NCBI GenBank assembly: GCA_019359355.1
Contig: JAHHHM010000034.1
Coordinates: forward strand, 1-51,860
Direction of reading: 5' to 3'
From: Microcoleus vaginatus WJT46-NPBG5
GTDB taxonomy: Bacteria; Cyanobacteriota; Cyanobacteriia; Cyanobacteriales; Oscillatoriaceae
DNA length: 51,860 nt
In this document: piece after piece, positions 24,802 to 34,937 of the stretch
Layout of the letters: each line of letters opens with the position of its first letter
Numbering within the stretch: position 1 is the first letter of the stretch
The notes under the pieces: model-generated
What the model saw: the letters and a program-made list of their open reading frames with translations, nothing else
Told to the model about the DNA's origin: nothing
Databases searched by the model: none
Position numbers and translations under genes: made by a program

Positions 24802-25119
24802 TTAGAGCTTGACTTCAATATCTACACCGGCAGGCAGATCGAGTTTCATCAAAGCATCAATCGTCTTAGAGGATGGTTGGTGAATGTCGATAATGCGCCG
24901 GTGGGTACGGGTTTCAAAATGCTCCCGCGAATCTTTATCAACGTGAGGAGAACGCAGTAGACAGTAGATTCGGCGGCGGGTGGGTAATGGGATCGGGCCA
25001 ACGGCTGTGGCGTTGGTGCGATTTGCGGTATCGACAATCTTTTCGCAAGAGGTGTCTAGCAAGCGGCGATCGTAAGCTTTGAGGCGAATGCGAATTTTCT
25101 GTTGCTGTAGAGTGGCCAT
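24802..25119 (-). CDS. rpsJ: 30S ribosomal protein S10
   Basis: S10 is a 30S head protein that also acts as NusE in antitermination. The 105-residue product starts at the ATG at 25119 ([21 protein letters not shown]); the longer frame upstream is not homologous. The conserved loop [21 protein letters not shown] is present, as is [19 protein letters not shown]. It ends the operon, 163 nt after tuf. Confidence 0.97.
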   Translation of the reverse strand: MATLQQQKIRIRLKAYDRRLLDTSCEKIVDTANRTNATAVGPIPLPTRRRIYCLLRSPHVDKDSREHFETRTHRRIIDIHQPSSKTIDALMKLDLPAGVDIEVKL

Positions 25120-25282
25120 TTTTTTGTTTTCTAGGTTCTGTTTGCAGTTGTCAGCAGTTAGATAGGGGTCTGGGCTGCCATCCGTTGCGATTAGCCGATG
25201 AATCAAGCAGAGACAGCAAAGGAGCAGAAAAGCATCTTGACATTTTGTTGCTTTTCTGCTCTTGCTGCGTCAGCTCGTTGTC

Positions 25283-26512
25283 TTACTTGAGGATTTTAGC
25301 GACGACGCCGGCACCCACGGTGCGGCCACCTTCGCGAATAGCGAAGCGCATCCCTTGTTCAATAGCGATCGGGTTAATCAACTCAACCGTCATTTTGATG
25401 CGGTCTCCCGGCATCACCATTTCGGCGGCACTGCCATCATCAGCGGTAAATTCACTGATGGTGCCGGTGACGTCGGTGGTACGAACGTAGAACTGAGGCC
25501 GATAACCTGGGAAGAAAGGCGTGTGACGGCCTCCTTCTTCCTTCTTCAGGATGTACACCTCAGATTCAAACCGGGTGTGAGGGGTGATTGAACCAGGTTT
25601 GGCAAGAACCATACCCCGCTCAACGTCTTTCTTCTGAATACCCCGCAAGAGAACCCCGACGTTATCGCCGGCAATTCCCTCATCCAATACCTTCTGGAAC
25701 ATTTCCACGCCGGTTACGGTGGTGCTGCGGGTATCTCTGATCCCAACCAGCTCAACGGTTTCACCGGCTTTAACCTTCCCACGCTCAATCCGACCCGTGG
25801 CCACCGTACCCCGACCAGTAATCGTGAATACGTCTTCCACAGCCATCAGGAACGGCTTGTCAATATCCCGTTCTGGTGTCGGAATATAGGAGTCCACGTT
25901 ATCCATCAATTCGTAGATTTTATCAACCCATTCATTGGTGCCCCGCTTAGTCGTGGGAGTGGCAACCATCGCTTCTAGCGCTAGCAGCGCTGAGCCGGCC
26001 ACAATGGGAATATCGTCACCGGGGAAATCATAGGAACTCAGCAGTTCGCGCACTTCCAATTCCACCAGTTCCAGCAATTCCTCGTCATCTACCATGTCTT
26101 TCTTGTTCAAGAAGACGACGAGGTTGGGAACGCCCACCTGCTTAGCCAGCAGGATGTGCTCGCGGGTCTGAGGCATGGGTCCATCTGCTGCTGAGACGAC
26201 CAGGATGCCACCATCCATCTGAGCCGCTCCCGTGATCATGTTCTTCACATAGTCAGCGTGACCGGGGCAGTCAACGTGAGCGTAGTGACGCTCTTCGGTT
26301 TGATACTCAACGTGAGCGGTGTTGATGGTGATCCCCCGCGCTTTTTCTTCAGGCGCAGCGTCGATTTCATCATATTTCTTCGCTTTTGCCTGACCCAGCG
26401 CGGCTAGGGTCATTGTGATAGCGGCAGTTAGGGTCGTTTTGCCGTGGTCAACGTGACCGATCGTGCCGATATTAACGTGGGGTTTATTCCTTTCAAACTT
26501 TGCGCGTGCCAT
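25283..26512 (-). CDS. tuf: Elongation factor Tu
   Basis: Delivers aminoacyl-tRNA to the ribosome. At 409 residues it matches cyanobacterial and plastid EF-Tu length. The GTPase motifs are all visible: GHVDHGKT (P-loop, near residue 19), [12 protein letters not shown] (switch I), DCPGHADY (switch II), NKKD (near 135) and SALLALEA. Domains 2 and 3 follow, with RTTDVTGTI near the C-terminus. A tandem-repeat hairpin lies in the 100-nt spacer to fusA. Confidence 0.98.
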   Translation of the reverse strand: MARAKFERNKPHVNIGTIGHVDHGKTTLTAAITMTLAALGQAKAKKYDEIDAAPEEKARGITINTAHVEYQTEERHYAHVDCPGHADYVKNMITGAAQMDGGILVVSAADGPMPQTREHILLAKQVGVPNLVVFLNKKDMVDDEELLELVELEVRELLSSYDFPGDDIPIVAGSALLALEAMVATPTTKRGTNEWVDKIYELMDNVDSYIPTPERDIDKPFLMAVEDVFTITGRGTVATGRIERGKVKAGETVELVGIRDTRSTTVTGVEMFQKVLDEGIAGDNVGVLLRGIQKKDVERGMVLAKPGSITPHTRFESEVYILKKEEGGRHTPFFPGYRPQFYVRTTDVTGTISEFTADDGSAAEMVMPGDRIKMTVELINPIAIEQGMRFAIREGGRTVGAGVVAKILK

Positions 26513-26530
26513 GAATGATGTGTTCCTTTG

Positions 26531-26592
26531 TCAGTTGTTCAGTTGTCAGCTGTCAGCTGTCAGCTGTCAGTTGTGAGAAACAACTGACAGCT
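26531..26592 (-). repeat. Heptanucleotide tandem repeat and hairpin between fusA and tuf
   Basis: TCAGCTG/TCAGTTG heptamers repeat about six times from 26531 to 26573. The last AGCTGTCAGTTG (26562-26573) forms a perfect 12-bp stem with CAACTGACAGCT (26581-26592) around TGAGAAA. Short tandem heptamers of this kind (STRR) are common in filamentous cyanobacteria. The hairpin falls in the mRNA spacer between fusA and tuf. Confidence 0.85.
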
Positions 26593-26612
26593 AAGCGCTG
26601 GCTACCGAGCGA

Positions 26613-28688
26613 TTATGATTTCCCTTTGCTCTTAGCGATGAGCGGTTCAGCCACGTTGCGAGGCACCTCTTCGTAGTGGCTAAACTCCATCGAAAATATA
26701 CCCCGGCCCTGGGTTTTAGACCGGATTACGGTGGCATAGCCAAACATTTCTGCCAGTGGAATCTTAGCAGTAACTTTGGCAATTCCTTGTTCAGTTCCCT
26801 GGCCTTCTATCTGGCCTCGTCGGGAGTTGAGGTCCCCAATAACGTTCCCGATAAAATCTTCAGGAACTTCAACCTCTACTTTCATCATAGGCTCTAGTAG
26901 CACAGGTGTGGCCTTCATCACAGCTTCTTTAATCGCCATCGATCCGGCGATTTTGAATGCCATTTCTGAAGAGTCTACATCGTGATAAGAGCCGTCTACC
27001 ATCGTGGCTTTCAAGTCGATCACCGGATAGCCGGCCAAGATGCCTGATTCACAAGCTTCCTTCATGCCTTGTTCTGCTGGGCCGACGTACTCTTTAGGCA
27101 CAGCGCCGCCAACAATTTTCGAGACAAATTCAAAGCCTGTTCCCGGTTCAGTCGGTTCTAACTCAATGACCACATGGCCGTACTGACCTTTACCCCCACT
27201 CTGGCGGATAAACTTCCCTTCAGCGCGGACGGCTTTACGAATGGTTTCTCGGTAGGCTACTTGTGGGGCACCCACGTTGGCTTCTACCTTAAACTCTCGC
27301 AACATCCGATCCACCAGAATTTCCAGGTGAAGTTCACCCATGCCGGCAATCACGGTTTGATTGGTTTCGGCATCGACACTAACCCGGAAGGTGGGGTCTT
27401 CTTCTGAAAGCGATTGGAGGGCTTTGGATAGCTTCTCCATATCCTGCTTGGTTTTGGGTTCGACCGCAACCGAGATCACAGGTTCTGGAATGAACAGTGA
27501 CTCTAGGATGATCTGGGAGTGCTCCTCGCAGATTGTATCCCCGGTAAACGTGTCTTTCAAACCCAAGGCTGCGCCCAAGTCGCCGGCCCGCAGTTCATCG
27601 ACTTCAATTCGATCATCAGCTTTCAGAACGATCAGGCGAGACACCCGCTCTTTCTTACCTTTGGTCGAGTTGTAGACGTAACTGCCTTTCTTGAGTACCC
27701 CAGAATAGACGCGAACAAAGGTCAGGCGTCCATAGGGATCTGCCATAATCTTAAAGGCCAATGCCGCCAGCGGGGCTTCGTCATTGGCTGTGCGGACAGA
27801 TATTTCCCCATCTGGCAAGGTTCCCTGAATTGGGGGCACATCAATCGGTGCCGGCAGGTAATCAACCACCGCGTCTAACAACAGCTGAACGCCTTTATTT
27901 TTAAACGCGGAGCCACATAACATCGGAACAATTGTCCCATCGACGGTGCCTTGACGCAGGGCTTTGCGAATTTCCTCTTCGGTTAATTCTTCACCTTCGA
28001 GGTACTTCTCCATCAAAGCATCATCCGTCTCAGCTACGGCTTCAACCAGTTTGATCCGGAACTCTTCAGCCTGAGCGCGAACGTCTTCTGGGATATCCGT
28101 TTCTTCAATATCGGTGCCGATGTCATTGGTATAGATCCGGGCTTTCATCCGCACCAAGTCAATAATTCCCCGGAAATCACTTTCACTTCCAATCGGGATT
28201 TGAATGGGTACAGCGTTCGTCCGCATCCTGTCAAGGATCTGGTTATAAACTTTGAAGAAGTTTGCACCCGTGCGATCCATTTTGTTAACAAAGACAATTC
28301 GAGGCACTTTATAGCGATCTGCCTGACGCCAAACTGTCTCGGATTGAGGTTGGACGCCTCCGACTGAGCAGAACACCGCGATAACCCCATCCAATACCCG
28401 CATAGAACGTTCAACTTCAATGGTGAAGTCTACGTGGCCTGGAGTATCGATAATGTTGATCTGATGATCTTTCCAACTGGTGGTGATGGCAGCCGCAGTA
28501 ATTGTAATGCCGCGCTCCCGCTCTTGCTCCATCCAGTCAGTGACGGCGGTTCCTTCGTGAACCTCGCCCATTTTATGAACCACACCGGAATAGAACAGAA
28601 TTCGCTCTGTTGTTGTCGTCTTGCCTGCATCAATATGAGCTGCAATGCCTATGTTGCGTACTCTTTCGAGCGGGATCGTCCGTGCCAC
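26613..28688 (-). CDS. fusA: Elongation factor G
   Basis: GTPase that moves tRNA-mRNA during translocation and also helps recycle ribosomes. The 691-residue protein has [17 protein letters not shown] (P-loop), RGITITAAA (switch I), DTPGHVDF (switch II) and NKMDRTGA, then domains II to V with the conserved [13 protein letters not shown] (near 455) and domain [19 protein letters not shown]. It is full length. An ATG at 28688 follows GGAGGT in the leader, a good ribosome-binding site. Confidence 0.98.
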   Translation of the reverse strand: MARTIPLERVRNIGIAAHIDAGKTTTTERILFYSGVVHKMGEVHEGTAVTDWMEQERERGITITAAAITTSWKDHQINIIDTPGHVDFTIEVERSMRVLDGVIAVFCSVGGVQPQSETVWRQADRYKVPRIVFVNKMDRTGANFFKVYNQILDRMRTNAVPIQIPIGSESDFRGIIDLVRMKARIYTNDIGTDIEETDIPEDVRAQAEEFRIKLVEAVAETDDALMEKYLEGEELTEEEIRKALRQGTVDGTIVPMLCGSAFKNKGVQLLLDAVVDYLPAPIDVPPIQGTLPDGEISVRTANDEAPLAALAFKIMADPYGRLTFVRVYSGVLKKGSYVYNSTKGKKERVSRLIVLKADDRIEVDELRAGDLGAALGLKDTFTGDTICEEHSQIILESLFIPEPVISVAVEPKTKQDMEKLSKALQSLSEEDPTFRVSVDAETNQTVIAGMGELHLEILVDRMLREFKVEANVGAPQVAYRETIRKAVRAEGKFIRQSGGKGQYGHVVIELEPTEPGTGFEFVSKIVGGAVPKEYVGPAEQGMKEACESGILAGYPVIDLKATMVDGSYHDVDSSEMAFKIAGSMAIKEAVMKATPVLLEPMMKVEVEVPEDFIGNVIGDLNSRRGQIEGQGTEQGIAKVTAKIPLAEMFGYATVIRSKTQGRGIFSMEFSHYEEVPRNVAEPLIAKSKGKS

Positions 28689-29017
28689 AGCTACCTCCTA
28701 AATCTCTGCCGCAGATATTTTCACTAGCGCTGTATCTAGATTCTGTGTGGCGAACTTTGAGAGAAGTAGTGAGTCGCTCTCGAAATCGCTAGATAATGGT
28801 TAAATCTTTCTAACCTTTATCACAGCCCACACTAGAACCTTTAGCCCATTGCTACAAGCGATGGGCGGATTTTGGGGAAGATTCCACACTTAATGTTGCC
28901 GCCAAAGGTGGCGAGTGGGTGGTTACCGAGTTCCTTGGTTATTATATTTTAATATTTTTCATTAAGTTTTGTTCCCTTATCGCCACCAATTGCGGGAACT
29001 TTGGAACTCGTACTTTC
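28689..29017 (-). other. 329-nt rpsG-fusA spacer with hairpins
   Basis: The spacer is long for a str operon and holds two stems: GCCCATTGC with GCGATGGGC (28844-28852, 28858-28866, one wobble) and GCCGCC with GGTGGC (28898-28903, 28907-28912, one wobble). They may be RNA processing, attenuation or S7-responsive structures; none is confirmed. No gene. Confidence 0.5.
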
Positions 29018-29488
29018 TTAGTACCGGTAGTGAGCGAATGCCTTGTTGGCTTCAGCCATCCGGTGAGTTTCTTCCCGCTTGCGAATTGCATTCCCCGTCT
29101 CGTTCGCAGCATCCATCAGCTCATTTGCTAGCTTGTTTGCCATTGTGCGACCGGCTCTACTTCTGGCAAATTGGATCAGCCAGCGAAGTGCTAAGGCTAT
29201 TCCTCGATCCGAACGGACTTCCATTGGCACTTGGTAGGTTGCACCGCCAACTCGGCGTGCTTTGACTTCTACAAGCGGGGTAGCATTGCGAACCGCTCTT
29301 TCAAACGTTTCTAGGGGATCGCCGCCGGTGCGTTCCTGAATGGTTTTGAAGGCATCATAGATAATGCTGGTGGCAACAGATTTTTTGCCACTTTTCATAA
29401 TCCGCCGCACCATCATACTTACTAAGCGGCTGTTATAAACTGAATCGGGTGGAACGGGACGTTTTTGAACAACAGTACGACGCGACAT
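29018..29488 (-). CDS. rpsG: 30S ribosomal protein S7
   Basis: S7 is a primary 16S rRNA-binding protein that nucleates assembly of the 30S head, and in E. coli represses its own operon. The 156-residue product starts [20 protein letters not shown], has the central [22 protein letters not shown] and [16 protein letters not shown], and ends [12 protein letters not shown]. Size matches cyanobacterial S7. It follows rpsL with a 319-nt spacer. Confidence 0.98.
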   Translation of the reverse strand: MSRRTVVQKRPVPPDSVYNSRLVSMMVRRIMKSGKKSVATSIIYDAFKTIQERTGGDPLETFERAVRNATPLVEVKARRVGGATYQVPMEVRSDRGIALALRWLIQFARSRAGRTMANKLANELMDAANETGNAIRKREETHRMAEANKAFAHYRY

Positions 29489-29807
29489 AGTCAGTTTTTA
29501 GCGAGACAATTTAGGTCATTTTGGCATTTGCACACCTAAGCTAGGGGGAGTTGCTTCAACTTACCCGCTGCCGAGATGAAATTTGGAGGAAAATTTTGAG
29601 CTTTGCAGCTCATTCCTTGAGCGTTGGCTTCCCGCGTGCCCCACGGGAGGCTCTAAATTGATGAGTGCTTCCAAGCACTTGCCTCGATCCAGGCTTTAAG
29701 CGCGAGCCAAAGTTCGGCCACTAATGGCTTAGCAAATTATCGTTGGTCTTGTTAGCCGGTTTGAGAGGATGTTCCCACTTAATTGTTAGCGGGATGCAGC
29801 CTCTGCT
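29489..29807 (-). other. 319-nt rpsL-rpsG spacer with hairpins
   Basis: A GC-rich imperfect stem is formed around 29626-29652 (GGCTTCCCGCGTG with CACGGGAGGC), and a small hairpin GTGCTT/AAGCAC sits near 29664-29677. E. coli str spacers are far shorter, so these structures may control expression or be inserted repeats. No gene. Confidence 0.45.
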
Positions 29808-30194
29808 CTATTTGCCGGCTGCTGCCTTAGGACGCTTAGCGCCATACTTAGAGCGAGCTTGCCGACGGTCTTTGACCCCAGCGGTATCTAAAGTTCCACG
29901 GATAATGTGATATCTCACACCGGGTAAATCTTTTACCCGTCCCCCTCTAATCATCACGACAGAATGCTCTTGCAGGTTGTGGCCAATACCTGGAATATAA
30001 GCGGTCACTTCAAATCCAGAAGTGAGGCGAACCCGCGCCACCTTACGCAGCGCCGAGTTGGGTTTTTTCGGGGTAGTGGTGTAGACTCTTGTGCAAACGC
30101 CACGACGCTGAGGGCAACTCTTCAAAGCCGGGGATTTAGTTTTCTTGTTGGCTTTCTGGCGTTCGTCACGAATGAGTTGCTGAATAGTGGGCAT
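29808..30194 (-). CDS. rpsL: 30S ribosomal protein S12
   Basis: S12 helps decoding at the A site and is the target of streptomycin resistance mutations. The 128-residue protein has the expected [19 protein letters not shown] start, [12 protein letters not shown] with the key lysine near residue 43, and [19 protein letters not shown] with the other key lysine near 88. The first gene of the str operon; an upstream spacer of 241 nt separates it from the iscA-like gene on the same strand. Confidence 0.98.
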   Translation of the reverse strand: MPTIQQLIRDERQKANKKTKSPALKSCPQRRGVCTRVYTTTPKKPNSALRKVARVRLTSGFEVTAYIPGIGHNLQEHSVVMIRGGRVKDLPGVRYHIIRGTLDTAGVKDRRQARSKYGAKRPKAAAGK

Positions 30195-30435
30195 GAGTAA
30201 GGCGTGTGCAGCTCTATTGCTGTTCCAAGTTTTAACAAAAGCTGATTATATCGATTTTAAGCGTTTTATGTCAATTAAAGCGCTGGATAAATTTATGAGT
30301 TTTATAGAAAAACGGCCCTAAGCCAGAGGTAGCCTGGAAGTGGAACCGGCGAAAACCATGCTGGATGCTGAGTGGGAGAGGGGTTAGGGGGAGAAAAATG
30401 TTTGAAAACAAAAATTAAGAAAACTGACGGCGTCT

Positions 30436-30774
30436 TTAGCTAGCAGAAGCCAGCCCGGAGAAAGAGTGGCCACAACTACAGCCTTGTAGTGCATTGGGGT
30501 TGTGGAAGCGAAACCCCCCCCCCATAAGATCCTCTGAATAATCTAAAGTAACCCCGTTGAGGTAATTCAAGCTCTCAGCATTGACCAGCACTTGAATTCC
30601 CTCACAGGCATAGAGGTGATCGCTCTCGCCGGCATTTTCCTCAAATTCCATCGTATAAGACAGGCCGGCACACCCACCAGGTTGAACTCCCAGGCGAAAG
30701 AACACCTGAGAGTTTGGCTGTTTAGACTTTAGACGATTGACTTCGCGGACAGCAGCTTTGCTCAGATGAATCAT
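30436..30774 (-). CDS. IscA/HesB-family iron-sulfur cluster assembly protein
   Basis: A-type carrier that accepts and passes on Fe-S clusters. The 112-residue protein has all three conserved cysteines: Cys35 in QPGGCAGLSY and Cys99/Cys101 in QGCSCGHSF. The EDLMGGGFRFHNPNALQ stretch precedes the last two. It could be IscA, SufA or ErpA-like. The glycine codons there form a run of ten G (C10 on the plus strand, 30514-30523), a possible slippage site, but the frame is intact. No SUF genes are next to it. Confidence 0.92.
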   Translation of the reverse strand: MIHLSKAAVREVNRLKSKQPNSQVFFRLGVQPGGCAGLSYTMEFEENAGESDHLYACEGIQVLVNAESLNYLNGVTLDYSEDLMGGGFRFHNPNALQGCSCGHSFSGLASAS

Positions 30775-30807
30775 GCAGAAATTCCGAACCCGACTTCTGA
30801 GCTTATA

Positions 30808-31224
30808 TTACTTCGCGCCGGCCCGCGCATAATCATCTTGGTAGCGGACAATATCATCCTCCCCTAGGTACTCCCCATTTTGTACCTCAATCAAAACCAA
30901 CGGAATCACACCAGGATTTTCCAGCCGGTGCGACGTACACTGAGGCACATAAGTCGATTGATTCGTAAAAATAAGTTGAACTTCATCCCCACAAGTCACC
31001 TTAGCCGTCCCGCAAACCACAATCCAATGCTCACTCCGGTGGTGGTGCATTTGCAGGCTCAGGCGGTGACCGGGCTTGACCTCAATCCGCTTAATTTTAT
31101 ATCCCCGCCCTTCTTCCAGAACAGTAAACGATCCCCAAGGGCGCAATTCCGTAGCGGCAACTGCATTCGTAGCGGCAACTGCTGACAGCGTAGAAACTTG
31201 AGACATTTCTTTAACTTGAACCAT
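30808..31224 (-). CDS. Cupin protein, mannose-6-phosphate isomerase (type II C-terminal) like
   Basis: A 138-residue single cupin resembling the C-terminal isomerase half of GMP/PMI bifunctional enzymes. The motifs are RPWGSFTVLEEGRGYKIKRI, LSLQMHHHRSEHWIVV and the His/Glu metal ligands in HHHRSEHW. Acting alone it could isomerise mannose/fructose-6-phosphate or serve another sugar-phosphate role. The N-terminus has a duplicated AVAAT, matching a short DNA duplication. AAGGAGAG 7 nt before the ATG is a strong ribosome-binding site and fixes the start. Confidence 0.85.
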   Translation of the reverse strand: MVQVKEMSQVSTLSAVAATNAVAATELRPWGSFTVLEEGRGYKIKRIEVKPGHRLSLQMHHHRSEHWIVVCGTAKVTCGDEVQLIFTNQSTYVPQCTSHRLENPGVIPLVLIEVQNGEYLGEDDIVRYQDDYARAGAK

Positions 31225-31254
31225 GATTTTCTCTCCTTAAGAGCTGCTTCCGAA

Positions 31255-31455
31255 TTAGGCAAGCTGAGTGGCAGGATAGTTGGGGGCGAAGCGCTGAATC
31301 TTGAAGCACTCCATAACTTCTACTTGGCCGAAAAATCCCCAGGCTAGAGTTTTTCTAAATACCGCAACATCTGTGACGCAGATCCTCGAAAAATGGTTAG
31401 CAAAACTCAAAATCTCTGAACAGAGTTCATCTGCCTCAATCTGAGAATATGCCAA
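31255..31455 (-). CDS. Doubtful 66-codon ORF
   Basis: A frame starting at TTG 31455 and ending 31 nt upstream of the cupin start. The composition is protein-like, but there is no recognisable motif, no ATG and no ribosome-binding site. It may be the remains of a gene or a leader of the cupin transcript. Confidence 0.2.
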   Translation of the reverse strand: MAYSQIEADELCSEILSFANHFSRICVTDVAVFRKTLAWGFFGQVEVMECFKIQRFAPNYPATQLA

Positions 31456-31645
31456 TTAGGGGGGCTGAAATCAACCATAGCAATTTCAGCTTGGGGGCTG
31501 ACACTACAAATCGGCAAATTCAGCCAATCTACATCAAGTCTTTACGTCGGCAACCGATGCTTTAAATAAGCTTTAACCGCAGAAAAGCAGACAGCCAGAT
31601 CCATAAAAATCCCCCGATTCTTTAATTTAGCAAGCTAGAAACTGC

Positions 31646-33727
31646 TCAGCGAGGGCGATCAAGGAAGACACCCAAACCATTGTGAACCCGCGCAGCCGTA
31701 CGCGCAGGGCGATCAAGGAGTTGGCCCCCCAGATAAAGACCTGTAGAACTGCCACCATCCAGATTCAGGGCTTCAACAGCCCCTAACTGCCGCATTAGTT
31801 GGGCTAATTCGGCCAAAGTAGAACCGGCACCCCCAGCGCGGTTGTGAACTGCCGCTATCAGTAGTGTGCCCGTTGCAGTCGTGCCAATCGCACTACGAGA
31901 CGCAGTTTGTTGAAGAAAGGCATCGCTGAAACCTTCCGCCTTAGCATCCAGAACAATTTGGCCATTTTGCATCAAAAGTGGGCCAGCGCCGATGATGTGG
32001 GGATAATCGCTAAAGTCAGCCGGCACTGTGACACTTTCAATGGCCACAGAGGTGCCGGTGGGTAGGGCGTCAGATTCCACCTTGCGAAGAACTAGCAAGT
32101 AGCCATTACGGGGGATAGGAAAAGCAGTTTTGCCCACGTCCCCAGCAGGCTGCTCGCCCGTAACTCGGTTATTTTCAACCGTAACAATCGTTTCCCCGTC
32201 ACTCAAGGGAGTATAAGCCAATCCCCATTCAGGCGAGTAGCGGGAAATTCCTTGTTGGACAAAACCGCTGTTGAGATAAAGCACCGGCAGGCGCACTCCC
32301 GCTGCGGCGATCAACGTTTCCTTCAGCGCCAGCCGGCCCATTTTAACGCTGCCGCTATCATTCCACGCCATCGCGCCCCGGTTAAGAATCGGGCTGGATA
32401 ACCACTGAGTATCCCGACGCAGGGCACCCAAGGGCATCGTATTATTGCGATTGAAAAAGCCACCGTTAATTGCTGCTGAAGCTTGCCAGCGATTCGCCGT
32501 AGCGATTAAGGGGGCAGTACCCACTTGAGTAGCCGGTTCGCTCCAGATCGGTTTCAGACTCAAACCCGGTTGGCGGAGATCAATTTCCAGCCACACCACC
32601 GGGAAGCGATCTTTACCCAAACTGAGGTACTGCTGATGCCAGCGTACCCCTGGTGCCCAAAGAATATCTTTCTCCAAGAGAGAATCGGGTCGAATATCAA
32701 TCTGTAAGCGATTCGTGTTGGGTGAAGTCAGAACTTGGGGACGCCAACCCGGAGGAACTAGCAGCTTCACAGTTGTTTGATTTACAGCCGTTTCAACTTT
32801 TAACCGGCGGGCTTTTGGCGGGATCACCGGCTTGTCTTTGGCGTCCGGCAGTGGGTAGCCCGGATAGGCAATCTCCCCCGGTTCCAGGGCGTTTAAGCGC
32901 TGCACCAGAGCCGGCTCGATTTGGCCATCGATAGTAATCACCCATTCATCCAGCTTGGGGGGTTTCGGGTTTTGCACTTCCGGCGTTTCCCCCTGCGGCT
33001 TGGATGTATCATCGGCGGCTTCTTGCTGGCGGTTGTTGCCGGCACCCTCACCGGAAGGTGTTTTCGGTTTAACAGGAGTCGGTTCTGGGGGTGTTAAGGT
33101 GGCGGAAAAATTCGCTTGCCAGGGGGTTGGGCGATCTAGCTCAATCGCAATGCTACGCGGCAAGGTTACAACTGCTTCTTTTTCCCCCCAATTTTGCATC
33201 GTCGCCTCAATTGCCTGGACTGTTGCCGCAGGAGAAGAAATCGAGAGCGTGTTTCCAATCACTTGCATCTGCCAGCCGGCGGCTTGAGCGAAATCAGTCA
33301 TGTCCAAATAGCGGTATGAACCGGCAAGTTGAGCAGTCAAAGGTGCAAGTTGAGAGAACCAGCGCACTGGCTGCTTTGCCAGATCGCCGGTGCTTAACAG
33401 TTCCACCCCTAATAGTTGGGTAACTCCCGCATCACTGATGCCGGTGCGAAGGGCACCCCCAGCCGTATCCTGTTGCCACTGGCTCCAAGCTGCCGGCCAA
33501 GTTCGACCGTTTAAGGAAATTTGAGTGCCTTGCCGCAGCAGGGGTTGCGTAGCGAACGCTTGAACGAATGTCAGAGAAGACTGTTGCTGCACGCCAGAGT
33601 CCAAACCTTCCATAACTTCCTGGCTGATGGCTTGAGCTTGGGCGCTGTCTGGATGAGCCGATGCTAAGCATAGAGCCGTAAAAACAACAAGGGGAGTGAA
33701 GGTAATAAGTTTAAAAAAAGCAGGCAT
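31646..33727 (-). CDS. Exported phosphodiester glycosidase family protein
   Basis: The ATG at 33727 gives a signal peptide (MPAFFKLITFTPLVVFTAL, cleaved near SAQA); a second ATG four codons upstream is possible, and longer frames are not supported. The 693-residue protein has an N-terminal region like a copper-amine-oxidase/AMIN beta domain (about 50-200), a Pro/Thr/Lys/Glu-rich linker (210-265) and a second beta-rich domain. The NAGPA-type phosphodiester glycosidase domain occupies about 400-690, with INGGFFNRNN, NRGAMAW and LNLDGGSSTGLYLGG. That family removes N-acetylglucosamine caps or acts on cell-surface glycans. It likely acts in the periplasm; the substrate is unknown. Confidence 0.87.
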   Translation of the reverse strand: MPAFFKLITFTPLVVFTALCLASAHPDSAQAQAISQEVMEGLDSGVQQQSSLTFVQAFATQPLLRQGTQISLNGRTWPAAWSQWQQDTAGGALRTGISDAGVTQLLGVELLSTGDLAKQPVRWFSQLAPLTAQLAGSYRYLDMTDFAQAAGWQMQVIGNTLSISSPAATVQAIEATMQNWGEKEAVVTLPRSIAIELDRPTPWQANFSATLTPPEPTPVKPKTPSGEGAGNNRQQEAADDTSKPQGETPEVQNPKPPKLDEWVITIDGQIEPALVQRLNALEPGEIAYPGYPLPDAKDKPVIPPKARRLKVETAVNQTTVKLLVPPGWRPQVLTSPNTNRLQIDIRPDSLLEKDILWAPGVRWHQQYLSLGKDRFPVVWLEIDLRQPGLSLKPIWSEPATQVGTAPLIATANRWQASAAINGGFFNRNNTMPLGALRRDTQWLSSPILNRGAMAWNDSGSVKMGRLALKETLIAAAGVRLPVLYLNSGFVQQGISRYSPEWGLAYTPLSDGETIVTVENNRVTGEQPAGDVGKTAFPIPRNGYLLVLRKVESDALPTGTSVAIESVTVPADFSDYPHIIGAGPLLMQNGQIVLDAKAEGFSDAFLQQTASRSAIGTTATGTLLIAAVHNRAGGAGSTLAELAQLMRQLGAVEALNLDGGSSTGLYLGGQLLDRPARTAARVHNGLGVFLDRPR

Positions 33728-33841
33728 AAGCTCAATCATCAAACTAGGGGACACTTGTGTGGGGGAGGATTTAGTACATTTTGCCGAGATGCGGGCTCCT
33801 GATGAATTCCTCAAACGACCGACTAGAAAGGATTTCTCCAT

Positions 33842-34937
33842 TCAAAATTCGCACACCTAAACGCTAAAATGGGACGAGTTGCAACAAATGGCCGCCCCTT
33901 GAGCGCAAACGCTGACAAGGAGCCTAAGCAGACGCAACAAGAGAAAACCTGACAAAAAGTAGTTACGACCCGAAAATTTAAGGGTTATATATCCTGGCTT
34001 CGCCCTTAAGAGTGCTTACACCGGCAGATCAAATTTAGCCGGATCTAAAAATATAGAGCCATTGCTGAGCGCGGTTTTCTGGTCGGAACGCTAAAACTTG
34101 GCTTCCTCCGCCAGCACTTTGCTCTGAACTGGGCACCGTTGAAAGTCACCCCTATCAAGAAACCATGACTTGTGGCCGATGACTAGCTGCATTGCTTCCA
34201 AAGCGATTCGCCAAGAAACAGCCTAGCCAATTCCAGTGCCGGCGTGGATTCGGCCCTTCGGCCAAAACTAGATAAAATAGCAAAAACTTGCTTAAAGCTT
34301 GCCAGATATGGTGGAACCCAGATTGGTTTTTTTGTTTATCCTAGATATGAGCCTCTTCGGTGGCTAAAGCATAATCACCGATTCGCTACGTCTGGCAAGA
34401 CGGCAAAGTGGTAGATATAGGGATTGCTAGAATACAGGATTTTCTGTAAGATTTTTCTGCCGTCCTGCTAGGATACCGTTTTGGGGAATCAGAGCCAGGA
34501 GCGCGTTTCTTTATCTGTAGGTCAAACTCCAAGCAAACCGGATACCTCGATCGATTGGCGATCGTTATGCGATGTTTCGAGTTTAACCTCTGCCCGCCTA
34601 ATTCTAGTTTTTAAGGGAAAGTTTTGTAAGGCTGAGACTTAAGATCGAGGCAGAAAAGAGCCATCTATCAATTAAGAGGGGATGGCAAGGTAAGGTTTAA
34701 ATCGAAAGGTATGAAGCTATGTCGTGAGCGATTATACGGCGAGCTATGTCAGTAGAGATGAGCCTTAGCGCCTCTTTAACAATCAAAGACTAGGATACTT
34801 GCCGAGCCATAAAAATTTTTACTTACTCGTTTTCTGGCAAATAAAGGAATTCCCCTCCTTTACAACCGGCACTAGGGCGGCACGCCCCGCAAAATTAATC
34901 CGTAAAACCCATCTACGAATATCAGACAAGGAAAAGA
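33842..34937 (+). promoter_or_regulatory. 1.1-kb spacer upstream of gltS
   Basis: No supportable gene. A 7-bp stem TTAAGGG/CCCTTAA (33978-33984, 34003-34009) and GGCC-rich hairpins near 34252-34262 are visible. GTG-N8-TAC at 34724-34737 approximates the NtcA box GTAN8TAC (GT-N10-AC is perfect), but no clear -10 follows at the usual spacing. AAGGAAAAG before 34938 is the ribosome-binding site. The long upstream region may hold a nitrogen-responsive promoter; this is inference. Confidence 0.4.
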
